A program made the translations under genes and the position numbers. The notes beneath the pieces were generated by a model. It had not been told where the DNA came from and made no database searches. It was given only the letters and a program-made list of their open reading frames with translations. Shown piece after piece: positions 33,065 to 45,435 of a stretch of DNA of 64,000 bases (position 1 is its first letter; the number at the start of each line of letters is the position of its first letter). This DNA comes from Scytalidium lignicola (taxonomy: Eukaryota; Ascomycota; Leotiomycetes): the NCBI GenBank assembly GCA_002812745.2, contig NCSJ02000176.1, forward strand, positions 1 to 64,000, given 5' to 3'.

Positions 33065-34463
33065 AAGGAATTTTTCTACTCAGGATAAGAAACCAACAGT
33101 TGGATCTTAATGTTAGCGCACAATTTTTTTTTTTTTTTTTGCAATCATACTCTTTATTTGACCTCCTAATTTATAGGCGTCTGTAGAGACTCCTCGGGCT
33201 ACAGTACATGGTTTCCTCCACTAATATTCTCATTGTTTTGCCATTTGTAACATGAAATCGCGCTGCCAGTAGCAGAGGAATACTGTCCCGTAAATGGGCA
33301 AAGGACAGAGCCTTACTCAAAAGCCTAAACCCGAGCCACTCAAATTCCCATACGCCCATCACTCCGTAGTTTCGTCCACCATCTCCCTGTATTGTACTCC
33401 GTTCCGACTGTGGCTCTCCGTAAGGTCTATCCCTTGTTATGATGTCTGTTTATAGTAGGGGTTGATTAACTGTTCCTCATCCTACTGTATGAGGATGCTT
33501 GTTGATGTATCTAGGTCTGTAACTCAGTATGTTTATTGATTGTTATTCTTCCTTCGAGACGCTTTTGTCGTCGTGATCAATCTCAAAGACCGTAAACAAT
33601 TGTCAGGCAGGAAAGTAAGTTCACCACGTCCATTTTCCATCGAAGTGGGGTACAGCATACATCTTGAAAGGGAGAACCAAACCCTTTCACGATAGTAATG
33701 CTGTGGTTATCTCTATCTGTGGTGTTTCGGGAGGTTCGGAAGGTTGATTTTCGACGCGTTGACACGTTGTTGATGGAGGAATAATTATCGTATGACTCAA
33801 TCTTAGCTCTACAGACTATGCTGTAGGTTCGTAGCCCTCACCGCGTACAGGTATTGAGTCTCGAGGGCCGTTAGCGCACTATTGTCTACAGACGGGATAT
33901 AGAAATTAAAAACTGTTCGACTACCTTTTCAATGATGTTGCGTATCTGGAATCCTTCGACTTTACAGTGTCGGTTGCGTAAATTACTATAGGCTTTTAGT
34001 TGTTGCAAGAATCATAATCACTAAGTCACATAATATTCTAGTTTGCAAATTAAAAAAGGGCTTAATCATTATTAATCTATTTGTTAAATTCAGTCAATTT
34101 TTATATCCAAATTTGTCTTCATACCGTATAATTTCAAATGGTGGAATACCTTAAAGCAGTAGCCCATGAATTAGCTTATAGGAAATTATGAAAGTGATTT
34201 TCAGAGGCTCCTTATAGTTACTCCAACACAATAGAGATGCTAGTGTTGAAAGGAAGCTAGTTTAAGCAAGATTTTTTCCTAGCAGATATTGTAGCCTAGT
34301 AACTTTGAACTCATAAAGACATTCTTCTAAGAGTAATGCTCTTTTAAAAGCTTTGTTTGAAGAGTTACAATAACTTAAAAACTATAACTTTAAAAGAATT
34401 TTCCATAAATAATGTAAATCTCATTACATATTAAAGTAAGAAAATAAGTAAAGGTAATAAAAC
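33065..34463. other. AT-rich spacer before the copia element
   Basis: About 1.4 kb with no gene. A poly-T run (33124-33140) lies just after the MFS gene. From 33900 the sequence is very AT-rich and looks like mutated repeat, but no family is recognisable. Confidence 0.6.
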
Positions 34464-34657
34464 TGTCGGTTCACCTGTAGCACGAAGTACGGTACGCAAT
34501 TATACGTAATATACTCGTTGTGCTATTCCATGGTTGTTGTACGATTAGGGGTAGGAGGGCGAAGCTGTAGGAGCTTCGCTCGTTCCCACTACCTAATCGG
34601 GACTAGCTTACAGGGGCACGTGAATATCACATGTACGTAACCACTATTCTACCAACA
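34464..34657 (-). repeat. LTR (3' LTR in element sense)
   Basis: 194 bp, TGTCGG...CCAACA on the plus strand. About 97% identical to the other LTR. Contains a near-palindrome GTGAATATCACATG and the GAAGCTGTAGGAGCTTC hairpin. Confidence 0.95.
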
Positions 34658-34831
34658 CTGGAGCTACTCTAAAAATGGCCGTACGCTGTAGCTCCCAAAA
34701 CGCTCAAATCCGTAGAGTTTTCCCAATCGCATGCTAATTGCCTAATTGGGAATAGCTCCAAATCCCTCCTCCGTACGATTCTCCGTTCCGCTACCTATAC
34801 CGTCACGTTCTACCCATTCTACCACTTCCAA

Positions 34832-36934
34832 TTACACTTTATTCGTATCCAACAGCTGTTTCAGAGCGCTAGATGGCTTTCCTTTGGTCATGGAATCGGC
34901 TGGGTTTGTGGTTCCTTCAATCCATCGTACTTCAGCGATCTGGCGTCGTTCGTACGCCTGGTGGAGGCACATCATGTCAATCATGAGCCGCTTTTCCTGT
35001 ATGGTTCCCAACTTGACAAGGCAATCGTACAATGACCTTGAATCCGTATATATAACCAGTGGGAGGTCGATTTCGAGGATTCCTTCGATAGTTGACTTGA
35101 TTGCAACCCTCATATCGAATCCATGAGCTATTCTGTACAGTTCTGAGGCTAAAACGCTGTGTGTAACCCTCTTGCACTTGACTAACGTCCAGTATAGCGT
35201 ATTCACGTTTCCCTTCCGGTTTGCAAGTGTTACGATATAGCCAATTTGTGATGATAGGTCTCTGTTATTCACAAATGAGATGTCTGTAAAGACTAATAGT
35301 TGTAGTGTCTCCTTATCAAGCTTGACAAATTGTATTCCCTTAGCAGCATTCTGGATCTGCTATTGTAAGTGTTTATTCAGCGATTTCATGTCTTCCTAGC
35401 TAAGATCAATAGCCTGGGCGGCTACTGATAGGTTGTATGACGCTTCTAGTTGGCAAACTGAAGTTATATATGCTCCCCGAGCATGTTGTGTGATATATTA
35501 CTCCTTGGTGGTAAGGTTTTGGTGTACAGTTCCCTGTGAGCTTGTTGTAGTAGTTGATTTCCCGGTTACAAGTTGTAGATTGGCATACTGGCGCTCTTGA
35601 GTAAGTGAAATTCTAGTATTGTTCAGTTGTATGATATCCCCATTGAACTTGATTCCCTTGTTAGTAGTCAACGTTTTGTGTTCTTTTGCTAGAAAATTAG
35701 CCTTTTTCAGCTGTTTTTGCTTGAGTTCAGCAAATTGGATATCTCCGACGAACAAGGTATTGTTGGTTTGAAGCCTTACAACACCGAAAGGTTCAGTGTT
35801 ATACAACAAGCAGGGGTCGTATGTTGACGGTTTCATGGCAAGTGCCTTGACGTAGTGAGAGTGGTAGGTCTGGAACTAGTGGTTTCCAGCTTTAAGGACT
35901 TTGTAAAGTAGCTTTACAACTTGTAGAATTGAGCCTTCGCGAAGACTGAGTTGCTTTGTAAGCTCTGAAGGTAGCTGTACGTAGAAATCCTGATTCAGCA
36001 GGGTGGTAGATTGCATGTACGCTTGTGAAATGTCCTGTAAGTACAAGTTTGTACTTTTGTACTCCATAGCAGTAATACAGAGAATAATACGCTGGTTGAC
36101 ATGTTGAATAGTAGGTGATTAGGTCAAAACGAGCTTCTTCTTATCATCTTTGTAAGCTTGTACTACAAGGCGTGACTTTTCGAAAGCTTTTTCGGTTCCT
36201 TTGTTTTTGATTTCGTCCATAAACCTAGTGTTGAATATGTGTATATCGTTGGGTATGTTTTGAGGGTCTACAGTCTTGAAAACACCCTTTTCGAGTAATC
36301 CTGATATTTCAACTTGACATGAGGTTACAAATTGGGGTTCCGGTTCCTTGTCTTGTAAGAATACAGTGATTTCAAGGTATTTGCGAGGTCTTCCATGTCT
36401 CTGCTTTACAGGTGGCACTGGTGGTAGAGCGACAGCTATGGTCGACTCGTTGGGCTTCTCTTGGTGCTCTTCATTGGCTGTAGTTCCTGGCTCTAGCTTT
36501 GGTAGCTCAATTCCATCGATTCCTTCTGTAGGTGTAAGGTATGGTTTCACAACCGTTGACCTGAATGGTGTGTTCCCATGCGGTAGTGCTAATACACATG
36601 TTTCTTTGTCCATACTTACAAGCTTGTATAACCCTTCCTAGCTTCCGTTCTAACCTATGTTTCCTGCTCTCTACACGAGAACGTCTGAATTCAGCGGTAG
36701 GTCGTGAATAGTGTTTACATCAAGGCTGTTGTGCATGTTGATTACGTCTTGTACTTGTCGTTTTGCCTTGATTTTGCTGATTTCCTCCATAGCCTTCTTG
36801 ATCACCATAACTCTCTGGCTTATGATTAGGGCTAAGGTGTCGAGTTCTGACATGCATGGGTAAGCGCTGTAAACCAATAGTGTAAGGACAAGTCTGTCAG
36901 GTCCTACTGAATCATTGACAGCCTTGAACACCAT
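34832..36934 (-). pseudogene. copia pol relic: integrase end, reverse transcriptase, RNase H
   Basis: Read right to left. 36934-36671 (RLVLTLLVYSAYPCMSELD, DLPLNSDVLV) matches the segment after the integrase core in fungal copia elements. 36613-36119 holds the start of reverse transcriptase (IFNTRFMDEIKNKG). 36067-35876 has YLQDISQAYMQSTTLLNQDF, the RT core. 35836-35498 carries LQTNNTLFVGD where active elements have two Asp, so the catalytic pair is Asn-Asn, two G-to-A changes. 35272-34832 is RNase H (VIYTDSRSLYD, EVRWIEGTTNPADSMTKG). Frames are interrupted by stops. Not functional. Confidence 0.9.
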
Positions 36935-39900
36935 TTGTAAAGCTATATCTTTGTCAAGATCATGGATTTCAACTGCAATTATCTAGTAAGCATGTTGTAT
37001 AAGTGCATGATATCGTTCAACATGGCTAATTAAGTTGTGAACTTCTACTGAAACCGCTTTCAAGGTTATTCCCATGGCCATAACACTTTACTGGAACTCC
37101 TTACTAACAAAGTTCTTTCTAACGTCAGTTACAATCTGGTCTGAAAGTCCTAAGTACATGTCAATTCAACAAGCTTGTAAAGTATCCTAAGTGTACTTTG
37201 CACTGATATTCTGGAGCCATCTACTAGCTTGGTAATGTGTTCCTTTGTCAACGATATAAAGTACAAGTTTACTGTCAATGTAGAAGACGTCGACAATAAT
37301 GAAGTAGTTGAAGTTAACATTGTCCTGTAAGTTGAATCTGAATCTTCTTGACAACTTACTATAACGTTAGCAATGAGCATAGAACTTGGTAAGGTATTCT
37401 AACATATCCTTGTCAATATCATGGCTTGTACAATCTAATATACGTTATAATCTAACTACTAACAAGTAGTTAAAACATTGGTATAAGCGTTGTAATTCTA
37501 CGTTAGTCAAGAAACAAGGGTTTTCCTTCAGTGAATCAAAAACAAGGGTATGTAAAGATATATCCTAAAGTAGAAAGCTGTAGTCGAATTATTATATAAC
37601 CAAAATGCTTCCTCATGAGGTAATAAGTAGGTTTATAAGGTTGTTGAAATATACATTCAATTAATCTATATCCATTAAGCATAGCAAAAAGAGTATGGTC
37701 GACTTAACTATATAAAATTCAATTTGTCCAATTAATGTATTTATTAGTATGAAACTTATCAAAGTTATACTCTTGATTCTGAATTGTACTATTACTATGC
37801 CTTTGATTGTAGTATTCAGTGTTATAATTTAGTCTACTCACTATAAAGCTTCAAATTGACTGTAACCGGCTGTAAAGTACTTTGTAACTCTTATATCAAT
37901 CAAGATTCTATGAAATTATCTTGAATTATACCTTGCTAAGCTCTTCATGTTATACACTTCCGTTATGGTTACTGTGAAGGTTTTTAGGTTAGGTTTCCAA
38001 GGGTAATTCTCAGTCGTTAGCACCTCGGTAGTTAGTTGGTGTAAGAAAGTGTTATTAACTAGTTCCATAGTAATTGGTATAGCTAATTCTACTGGGAAAC
38101 TTTTACATAAGGTAAAGAATATAGTTGTGGTAAAGAATGTGGTTTTAGGCTAGTCAAGTTCCTCAAGGTTTGTTTCTACATTGTTATAGGCAAATAAGGT
38201 CTTGAAAGTAAGGTTTAATTCGTCTTCTTCAGAGTCATTTCCTTCGTAATTAGCAATGTATTGTTTGAACCGTTTGTTAAAACGTTATTCAGAACTACAG
38301 ACGTTAAAGCTAAATTTACTTATATTTCTAGCTTTGAAACATGCTTTCTTCACATCTTACTCTTCTTGCAAGTATTTCCATGATTAACACCCTTCCCTTT
38401 TGCATATAAAGCATCTTCCTTGCGTTTGGGAGTATGGAGTAGTATGTCTGAAGCCCCGTAGATTAAATCGTTAGCTTGTACCATGATTAGTATAGTAACG
38501 ACAGTTTATAAAGTAGGTTTCACCATTATGTTCTTGTTCCTTTTCCTTCTCATACAACATGATGGACGAATGGAGTTTATTGATGAGTTATCTTAAGTTT
38601 CTTAGTAAGTCTGAAATAGCATATTTACACACCGGAGATCCTTGGCAAGTAGTAATCAACTTCTTATAAAAAATATTAATTGTCTTGTAAGCTGGCTAGA
38701 GGTTATATTAAAGCTCTTGGAGCTTGCTGATAAGCAATTGTATATTCTCAAGTGTTGTTTTCCCAGGGTTTACGGTTGTGATTAAGGTTAACGTTGTGCC
38801 TTCTCATTCAGTATAAATTCGACAATGGTATGTAAGTCCTTTGTAAAAGTTGTGTAAGTGAGTGTATACTTCTTCGAACATGCATTTAACAAGGTTGTTA
38901 ACAATAAAATAGCCTTTTACTAACCTTGTTAACATAATAAGGAATACTTTGATATAGAATTCCTCTGGTAATTCTACTTGTTTGTAATAACTCTTGAAGA
39001 TCATCAATTTATATTCAAAGCTGCTAGTTACTCCATTGTACTTCTAGTCTTCCATGTACATCTTGACGATATCAGAGACTTATTTTATATACACAGGCTA
39101 AGTTGAAGATGATGGTGATAGGCTAAGCTTATGATAAGAGCTATGGTCTTGTTGTAACCTGTAGAACTATTAGTGGTTATTCTGAGAGGTTACAAGGGTC
39201 AGAAAAGTACTTGATTCCCAGCTTGTATACATCAAGTTAAGAACTTTAAGGTTGACTTAAGTATTCGTAAGTAAGGCATTTGCAAGGAGTTTGATAACCA
39301 CAAAAGTAATAAGTCCTTTCTGGAAGTCTAAGAGAGCATATTGGAGGTCTTCCTTGCTCTATAAGTGTTGTTCTTCTTCTTGTATGACATTCATAAGTGT
39401 TTAAGTGATTGTAATGTTCTTGTTGTTACACATCACCTGTATACTACCGTAATGAAGATAATTATGTAGTTCTTGCACCTCTTTCTAGGGAATAAGCTTG
39501 AAGGTATCAACTGTAAAGTCTTTGAAATCCTCTTGGAACAAGTCTTAAAGGTTCATGTTACTTCGTCCATTGACATGGTATTTGTAGACTTTGGTAGCTA
39601 AGAATTCCTGTACATCTTTTACAGTAGCACTGTTAAGCTCTATTCCCTATTCTCACTTCTTGATTAATGTCCTCCAGTTCATCCTTACAGTATTCTTTGT
39701 TGTTGTTATAATGGTTTCCAACCTGGTTTCCACTGTGTTTTTTGTTGTTTCTCCTGTTTTCGCCATATTTCCCATTATTCCTAAGCTTTACGTTGTTATC
39801 TACTAGTACTAGCATAAGGTACTTGGGTAGTTGAAAAGCAAAGCTGGTTATGCTTGAGTACGGGGAGTATTTACCCACAGGTAGTAAACTCCATAGTCTC

Positions 39901-40471
39901 AAGGGCTTGGACAGATATCTTCAGGGGTATAATGGCTTTTTGGTCTTCCTGATTGTTATAGTTCTGTAAGCTCCTAAATTCTCTTGTATGCCTGTAGAGG
40001 CTTGTAATTCCGTAGTAAAAGTGAAAGTAAGGTGAAAGATCGTGGTTTTGGTGGTTTGATGTGTTGTTTCTGGTCTGGAATGAAAGATGTAAAGAAAGTA
40101 GTAGTTTTTAGATAGAAATTGATGAAAATGAGAGGTAGAAGAGTGGTTTTCGAATAGAATTAGTCAATTGGCTGACTATGCAACTCTGTAAGTGGACTGC
40201 CTGACGTTCAACCGAATGTGTTGTTTTTGGCAAAAACAGGTTCAGTAACAACAGCTATGAAAAGGGACCGCTGAATGTCCTACTGATCAAGCTGTAGTTG
40301 TTGAATGGCTGTTTCCCCCTTCGACTGGGGTAAATTGTAACTTTGTAAGGGGACCACCGAATGTCCTACCGAACAGGTCGTAATCTCCCGAGATTCAGCT
40401 TTAAAAGGGGACCACCGAATGTCCTACCAATTAAACGATAATCTCCTGATCTGTATGTACAAACTGATCAG
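36935..40471 (-). other. degenerate gag/integrase part of the copia element
   Basis: About 3.5 kb of AT-rich element interior. It should encode gag, protease and integrase but is so mutated that I cannot name domains. A short direct repeat is visible near the 5' LTR: GGGGACCACCGAATGTCCTA-like words at about 40340-40360 and 40397-40420. Confidence 0.6.
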
Positions 40472-40665
40472 TGTCGGTTTACTTGTAGCACGAAGTACAG
40501 TACGCAATTATATGTAATATACTCGTTGTGCTATTCCATGGTTGTTGTACGATTAGGGGTGGGAGGGCGAAGCTGTAGGAGCTTCGCTCGTTCCCACTAC
40601 CTAATCGGGACTAGCTTACAGGGGCACGTGAATATCACGTGTACGTAACCACTATTCTACCAACA
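40472..40665 (-). repeat. LTR (5' LTR in element sense)
   Basis: 194 bp, TGTCGG...CCAACA on the plus strand. Carries the exact inverted repeat CACGTGAATATCACGTG. Six transitions separate it from the left LTR. Confidence 0.95.
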
Positions 40666-42464
40666 AAAACGTTGATGGAACCTCAACTAATAGGCTACAG
40701 CATGTTCTGAATTTTTACTTGTAGGTGTGATTAGTTAAAACTAAAATTTTGAAATTGTTTGGCCTGACTTAAGATTATTGATTTAAAGCCCATACTAAAA
40801 TAACAGTAGCTTAAAACTAAAAATAAAAATGAAATACGTTTATATTAAGATTCATATGTTGAACTTATATAACAGCTTATAAATAGGCATTAGTGTATAA
40901 AGTCTTAAATTGGCAAACGTAACTTAAGTTTATTTGTGTTAGACGTTGCAAAAGAGAATTCCCAATTGCTGACTGCTTATACCCGTTTATATTCACTTTC
41001 ACACCCTCTAACAATTTGCTAGTTGTTAGTGTACCCGCTCCATATACTAAACATTATATATCCAACCATAATGTTTGGTTGTGTTCACTTTTTNGTCTAA
41101 GCTTAGAGTTAGTTAATTAGTACAGTAATAGTAGTATAAGAGGATAGTACGTACGTAAGTACGTAAGTACTAGCGGTAGTACTAGTTGATCACGTGACGT
41201 ATAGACGGTATAGACCTAGGGTCTATACGTCCTGGATGGCTATACGCCTTGACATATCTACAAATATAATACTTTGTTCCCATCAAATAGCCAAATTTCG
41301 AATCTCAAAAAGATTATTTATTATTCACAAATGAATTAAAGCATTTCCGCCCTTACCCAAATGCTGTGGATGGATGATAATCGAACAACGGACTCGTAAA
41401 GGATTACAGCACACGGTACCGGTATTGAAAGAGGGTCAGTATATAATTATAAAGCCGCCGCCGCCAATTTAAAGAAATACACAAAATCCAAGCCCAAACA
41501 AGGAAAATATAAAATATAAAAATACTCATAAACATGTTGCAGTCGTAGTTAATATTTAGCAAATCTATATTGATCCATGAAATTCGGCCTTTGTCTGTAA
41601 AATCAGACATACTTGGCCTTCCTGGGGGACATAGACTATTGTGCAGTTGTTTAGACAGCTTTTATTATCACTCATACCGGTATATCTTATATTAATGTTG
41701 TCCAAGACAACTGTATAAGTCAGACTCGAAGTTCCTGATAATTTATTGAACAGTTTTTTTATGCATTAGTTCTTGGGAGCTATTTGGAAACTCGAGGACT
41801 TGTATCTTGATCTTGCCAAAATACAGTATGTTGATGTTTTTGTCGTTAGAGCTTGTGTCAGATTCGTGATTTGTACTTACGAATGGAGCCTATCCCACCT
41901 CAACTTATTGACTCTTTAACATACTGTAACTCAGGCACTCCTCAGTCAAACGCAACATCTCAGGTTTAGAGATGAACATGAAATTACCTCTATTAACATT
42001 CTAGCGGATACTTGATCTATTATTCTTTATCACTAGGCCTTCCAATAAAAGGTCCACATTTAATTCCCTAGTCCTCGTCGAGCTTGCCCATAACGTTCTG
42101 CCTAAAAAGCTCCCAAGGCTCATGTATCTGAACAGCATATTGCGTATGGCCAGATTCAGTTAATCAAGGATAAGAGGTATACAAGATATTGAAAGATAAT
42201 ACTTGTTAATAATAAATCAGAATTTATCGTAATTGAAGCTATTCATGACCACTATAGCCACTCCCATACCATCTTCATGCAGCCTTAAGATGAGAATACT
42301 ATAGTTCTTATATTCCCTACTTTATCACCATCTCTCGCGTTCTAAGGATAAATCGCTGAAGTCATGCTCCCTCATAGACTTTAGCATAGACAAGATGCAG
42401 AGGAAACTCGACCTTATTTGTTTGAACTATAAAATAGATGCAGGATTCCAACTGTCGTACGTCC
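40666..42464. other. AT-rich gene-free stretch
   Basis: About 1.8 kb with no gene. It includes GTAC/GTAAGTAC repeats (about 41147-41170), a near-perfect 21-base palindrome at 41208-41228 and an N at 41094 beside a T run. Likely repeat debris. Confidence 0.6.
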
Positions 42465-43676
42465 CTAGTTCGACGTTACTTGTTCTCCTTTCTCGTCGAA
42501 TTTAACCACGTTGCCGGACAACAGAGCTTCTTGCAAGGCTCTTCCGATCTTCATCACCACGATGCCGGTCTCAATCTTGACTGGCACCGGCTGGTTCTTC
42601 AAAACAGCCTCGGCAAACTCGTTCGCTTCTAACGCAAAGGCATCTTCAAACCTCTGCCAATACTCGGGCTGGACTTCGTGCCTCATCCCAAGCTTGTCTG
42701 CCAATACCACATTGTTATTGCGCGGCACAACATTGACCATGATTTTCCCGGTCGTGCCTGTGATCTCCGTGCATACATCGTGGCCATGAGCCTGTGTGCG
42801 CGAGCAGTAGAAATATGCGATCTTGCCGCCCCAGAACTCGACAACGCCAACAGCATTGTCAACGTCGGAGAGCTCCTTGAGCTCCGGATGATGTTGTAAA
42901 GTGCCGACCGCCCAACAAGCTTTTGGAATCGGATTTCCAAGATACCAGAGGGACAAGTCAATGTCGTGAATGGCACAGTCCACAAAGATGCCACCATTAC
43001 GAGCCGCGTATCGGACAAAAAATCCCGTCTCGTCGAGGAGGTCACAGGTGTTCGAGCGAACCACGAACGGGCTGCCGATAGCTTGGTCGTTGAAAATTTT
43101 GGAACTGGCATCTCGATAGGATGCATCAAATCGTCTCGAGAAGCCGGCCATGACCTTCAGATTATGATTGTTCCTTGCCGCATCAACCACAGCTTGTGCC
43201 TATATATATCCAGAACGTGATGTGGGTATGTAGTCATGGCCTAGGCCAGAGATATACAAGTGGGAATGGGAATGAGCGAGAGAACCTTACATACCTCTGC
43301 TAGATTAGAACCTAATGGCTTTTCACACAACACGTGAAACCCCTTTGCAATTGCCGCCAAAGATTGGCTTGCGTGCACATCTGTGCTTGAAGAAACCCAA
43401 ACAGCCTGCAACCCTGGACATGCCAACATTTCATCGTAGTTTGAATACACAGCGATGCCGAATTCGTTATACTCTTCGTTGTTCTTGGCCCACTCGACCT
43501 CGAGAGGCTCAGCGCTGCAGACGGCTACCACTTGTACGCGGGGCACCCGGTACATCAAGGTTTTTACATGACGTTTACCCTTCATCTCACTCAGAAGAAT
43601 GCTTTTGGACTTGGGGTGGCATATATCCACGTACCATACGACCAAGGCCTACAACAGCAATTCGGAGACGATCCAT
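42465..43676 (-). CDS. Gfo/Idh/MocA family oxidoreductase (inositol dehydrogenase-like)
   Basis: NAD(P)-dependent sugar or cyclitol dehydrogenase, 353 residues. Exons 43676-43635, 43579-43295 and 43199-42465 join in phase 0. Exon 1 gives MDRLRIAVVGLGRM and exon 2 continues GKRHVKT, together forming the Rossmann GxGxxG. The catalytic Lys lies in VLCEKPLGSNLAE. The C-terminal domain has GGIFVDCAIHDIDLSLWYLG, with the conserved Asp and His, and GFSRRFD before it. These are the marks of myo-inositol 2-dehydrogenase relatives. A broken sugar transporter lies head-to-head about 590 bases away, so the pair may once have served uptake and oxidation of one sugar or polyol. Confidence 0.9.
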
Positions 43677-44263
43677 CGCACCTGGTTTTCTGATTCCTGA
43701 ATGTAAAAGATATACTATAAAACCGGAAGAGTACTGATTATAGACGAGCCGACAGCATTTTAATAGAGCTAGGTCAAGAGACGATTGTTCTTCATTTATA
43801 GAAGTATAGAATGGGTATTAGAGTAGGGGCCGGCGGCTCTTGCCTAAGTCGTAGTTTTGCGAAGACCCTGCCCGCGAGACGGAGAACCCCCTACCCCTCA
43901 CTCACTCAGTGTGAGCTCAATAGATTGTGCAGGGGCACGAAAGATTTCGCCGGCAATATCCAGAATAGGATAAAATTACGGTAGAAACTTGGACTGGGAA
44001 TATATATACCACCACGCTAGCTAAATCTACTTTCCCAGCGGCCCCCATTGGATGATTTCCCCCATGGGGGTCCCCGTCCTGAACAGTTGGGATATCGCCT
44101 AACAAACTATTTAAACAGCAGGTTTGTTATATTATTGCATGTAAAGATGGCACTGTCCAGACAAAAGTCAATTCTAGAATCTTTTTATCTTGAGCTTTTT
44201 CAACTCAAATACCTGCTCTGTAAGTTATGTCTGAAATGACGACCAATTTGTTTTCTGAGTATT
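43677..44263. other. spacer between oxidoreductase and transporter relic
   Basis: A 587-base divergent spacer with no gene. A GGGGCCGGCGG-type GC patch near 43826-43838 stands out in otherwise mixed sequence. Possibly a former bidirectional promoter. Confidence 0.4.
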
Positions 44264-44510
44264 ATGAAGAGGTTGGCGCCACCAAGTCCGGAGATATACG
44301 ACCTGTTGGGAGAAGTTGAACCCCATGGGCCGGATGGGATACGAGGTCTCTTGGCTGCGCCATATGTTTTTGGTGCAGCCTTTCTGGCTTTCCTGGGCGA
44401 ATTTTCATTTGGATATGACCAGGGCATCATTTCTATCATTAATGTAATGGATCAATTTCACCAGGCTTTCCCCCCGGCGAAAGCTGAGTGGACAGGAAGA
44501 AAAAGAGATT
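44264..44510 (+). pseudogene. truncated MFS sugar transporter
   Basis: Only the N-terminus of a fungal hexose or polyol transporter remains. PYVFGAAFLAFLGEFSFGYDQG followed by ISIINVMDQFHQAFP is the first membrane segment and loop of that family. After the segment ending near KAEWTG the similarity stops and a stop codon follows at 44549-44551. The remaining eleven membrane segments are absent. A pseudogene by truncation. Confidence 0.85.
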
Positions 44511-45435
44511 ATGAGGTTGGCTGCTCTCTCAACCCAGAGGATGGTTGTTGAAGAGACAGCTCAAGGGCACATCACTGATTGGAAGACTTTGGAATATTGA
44601 GGCATAGGTGATTGATTAAATGAGGATACGAGGAAATGAGCCACATATATAATGCTTGAAAAGGAGAGAACTTCCTAAGTGGTTATTAAATACCGACAAC
44701 ATATGATAGCATGTGATTGTTCTGGGGTTTTGATCGTCTCTCCCAACTCACCTCGTGTCAGAGCACGACCTTGTGCTACACTTAATTCGGACATACTTAC
44801 CTCTTGAATACCCCTTATGTCAGCCCAAGATGTGCCTTGACGAATCTTGCCGACGATCTCTACAGAGTTCATTTGTGTGACCTCAAAGAAATAGAGCATG
44901 ATTTCGCAGCCGACCTCACGATTAGAGGCAAACCAATCCCTTTACATTAATGCCAGTCATGGAAAACACGTAGTCTCAGTCACAGATCAACTTTAGATTG
45001 GAGTGATCCCCCCTCCAAGTGAGAGACCGCTTGATCATGAGTGGGCTGTGCAGCAACTCTATGTATTATTTGCATGATTGCAGGAGAACATTTCACCGTT
45101 AACGCGGGTGATATTGCTGGGATAAATTGCATATCTTAGAAAATTGGTAATAGGTTGTCATTGCTGTGGCTTTTTTTTTCAAGGATCGATGAGCCAAGCT
45201 CAAATATCTACCACCATGAGGCAGGATAGACATTCGTTCTACCATTTTAGGTTAACAATAACATAAGCGTGTCGCCTATATTTGTAATACTGAGATGGAC
45301 GACTCTCTCAAAGCCTAGTTCTTGGTTTGGGGCGAATTCAGGACCGTGCTACAGGTGTGGTGGATCAGACTGCACGGTTGACTACTTTACTCGTGCCCTT
45401 TCAAACTCGAGTTCCGGATAGCTAGAGGGTTTCAA
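44511..45435. other. intergenic after transporter relic
   Basis: About 920 bases without a gene I can support. The missing part of the sugar transporter was looked for here and not seen. A nine-T run is at 45172-45180. Confidence 0.5.

Larger units (their letters stand above)
34464..40665 (-). mobile_element. Ty1/copia LTR retrotransposon, complete but mutated
   Basis: A 6.2-kb element with two 194-bp LTRs flanked by the 5-bp target duplication AAAAC (34459-34463 and 40666-40670). The coding sense is on the minus strand, so its 5' LTR is at the right. Pol order from 5' to 3' ends with reverse transcriptase then RNase H next to the left LTR, which is the copia arrangement. The LTRs differ at six positions, all transitions, and the internal region is AT-rich with many stops. 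It looks like an inserted element later hit by RIP. Confidence 0.95.
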
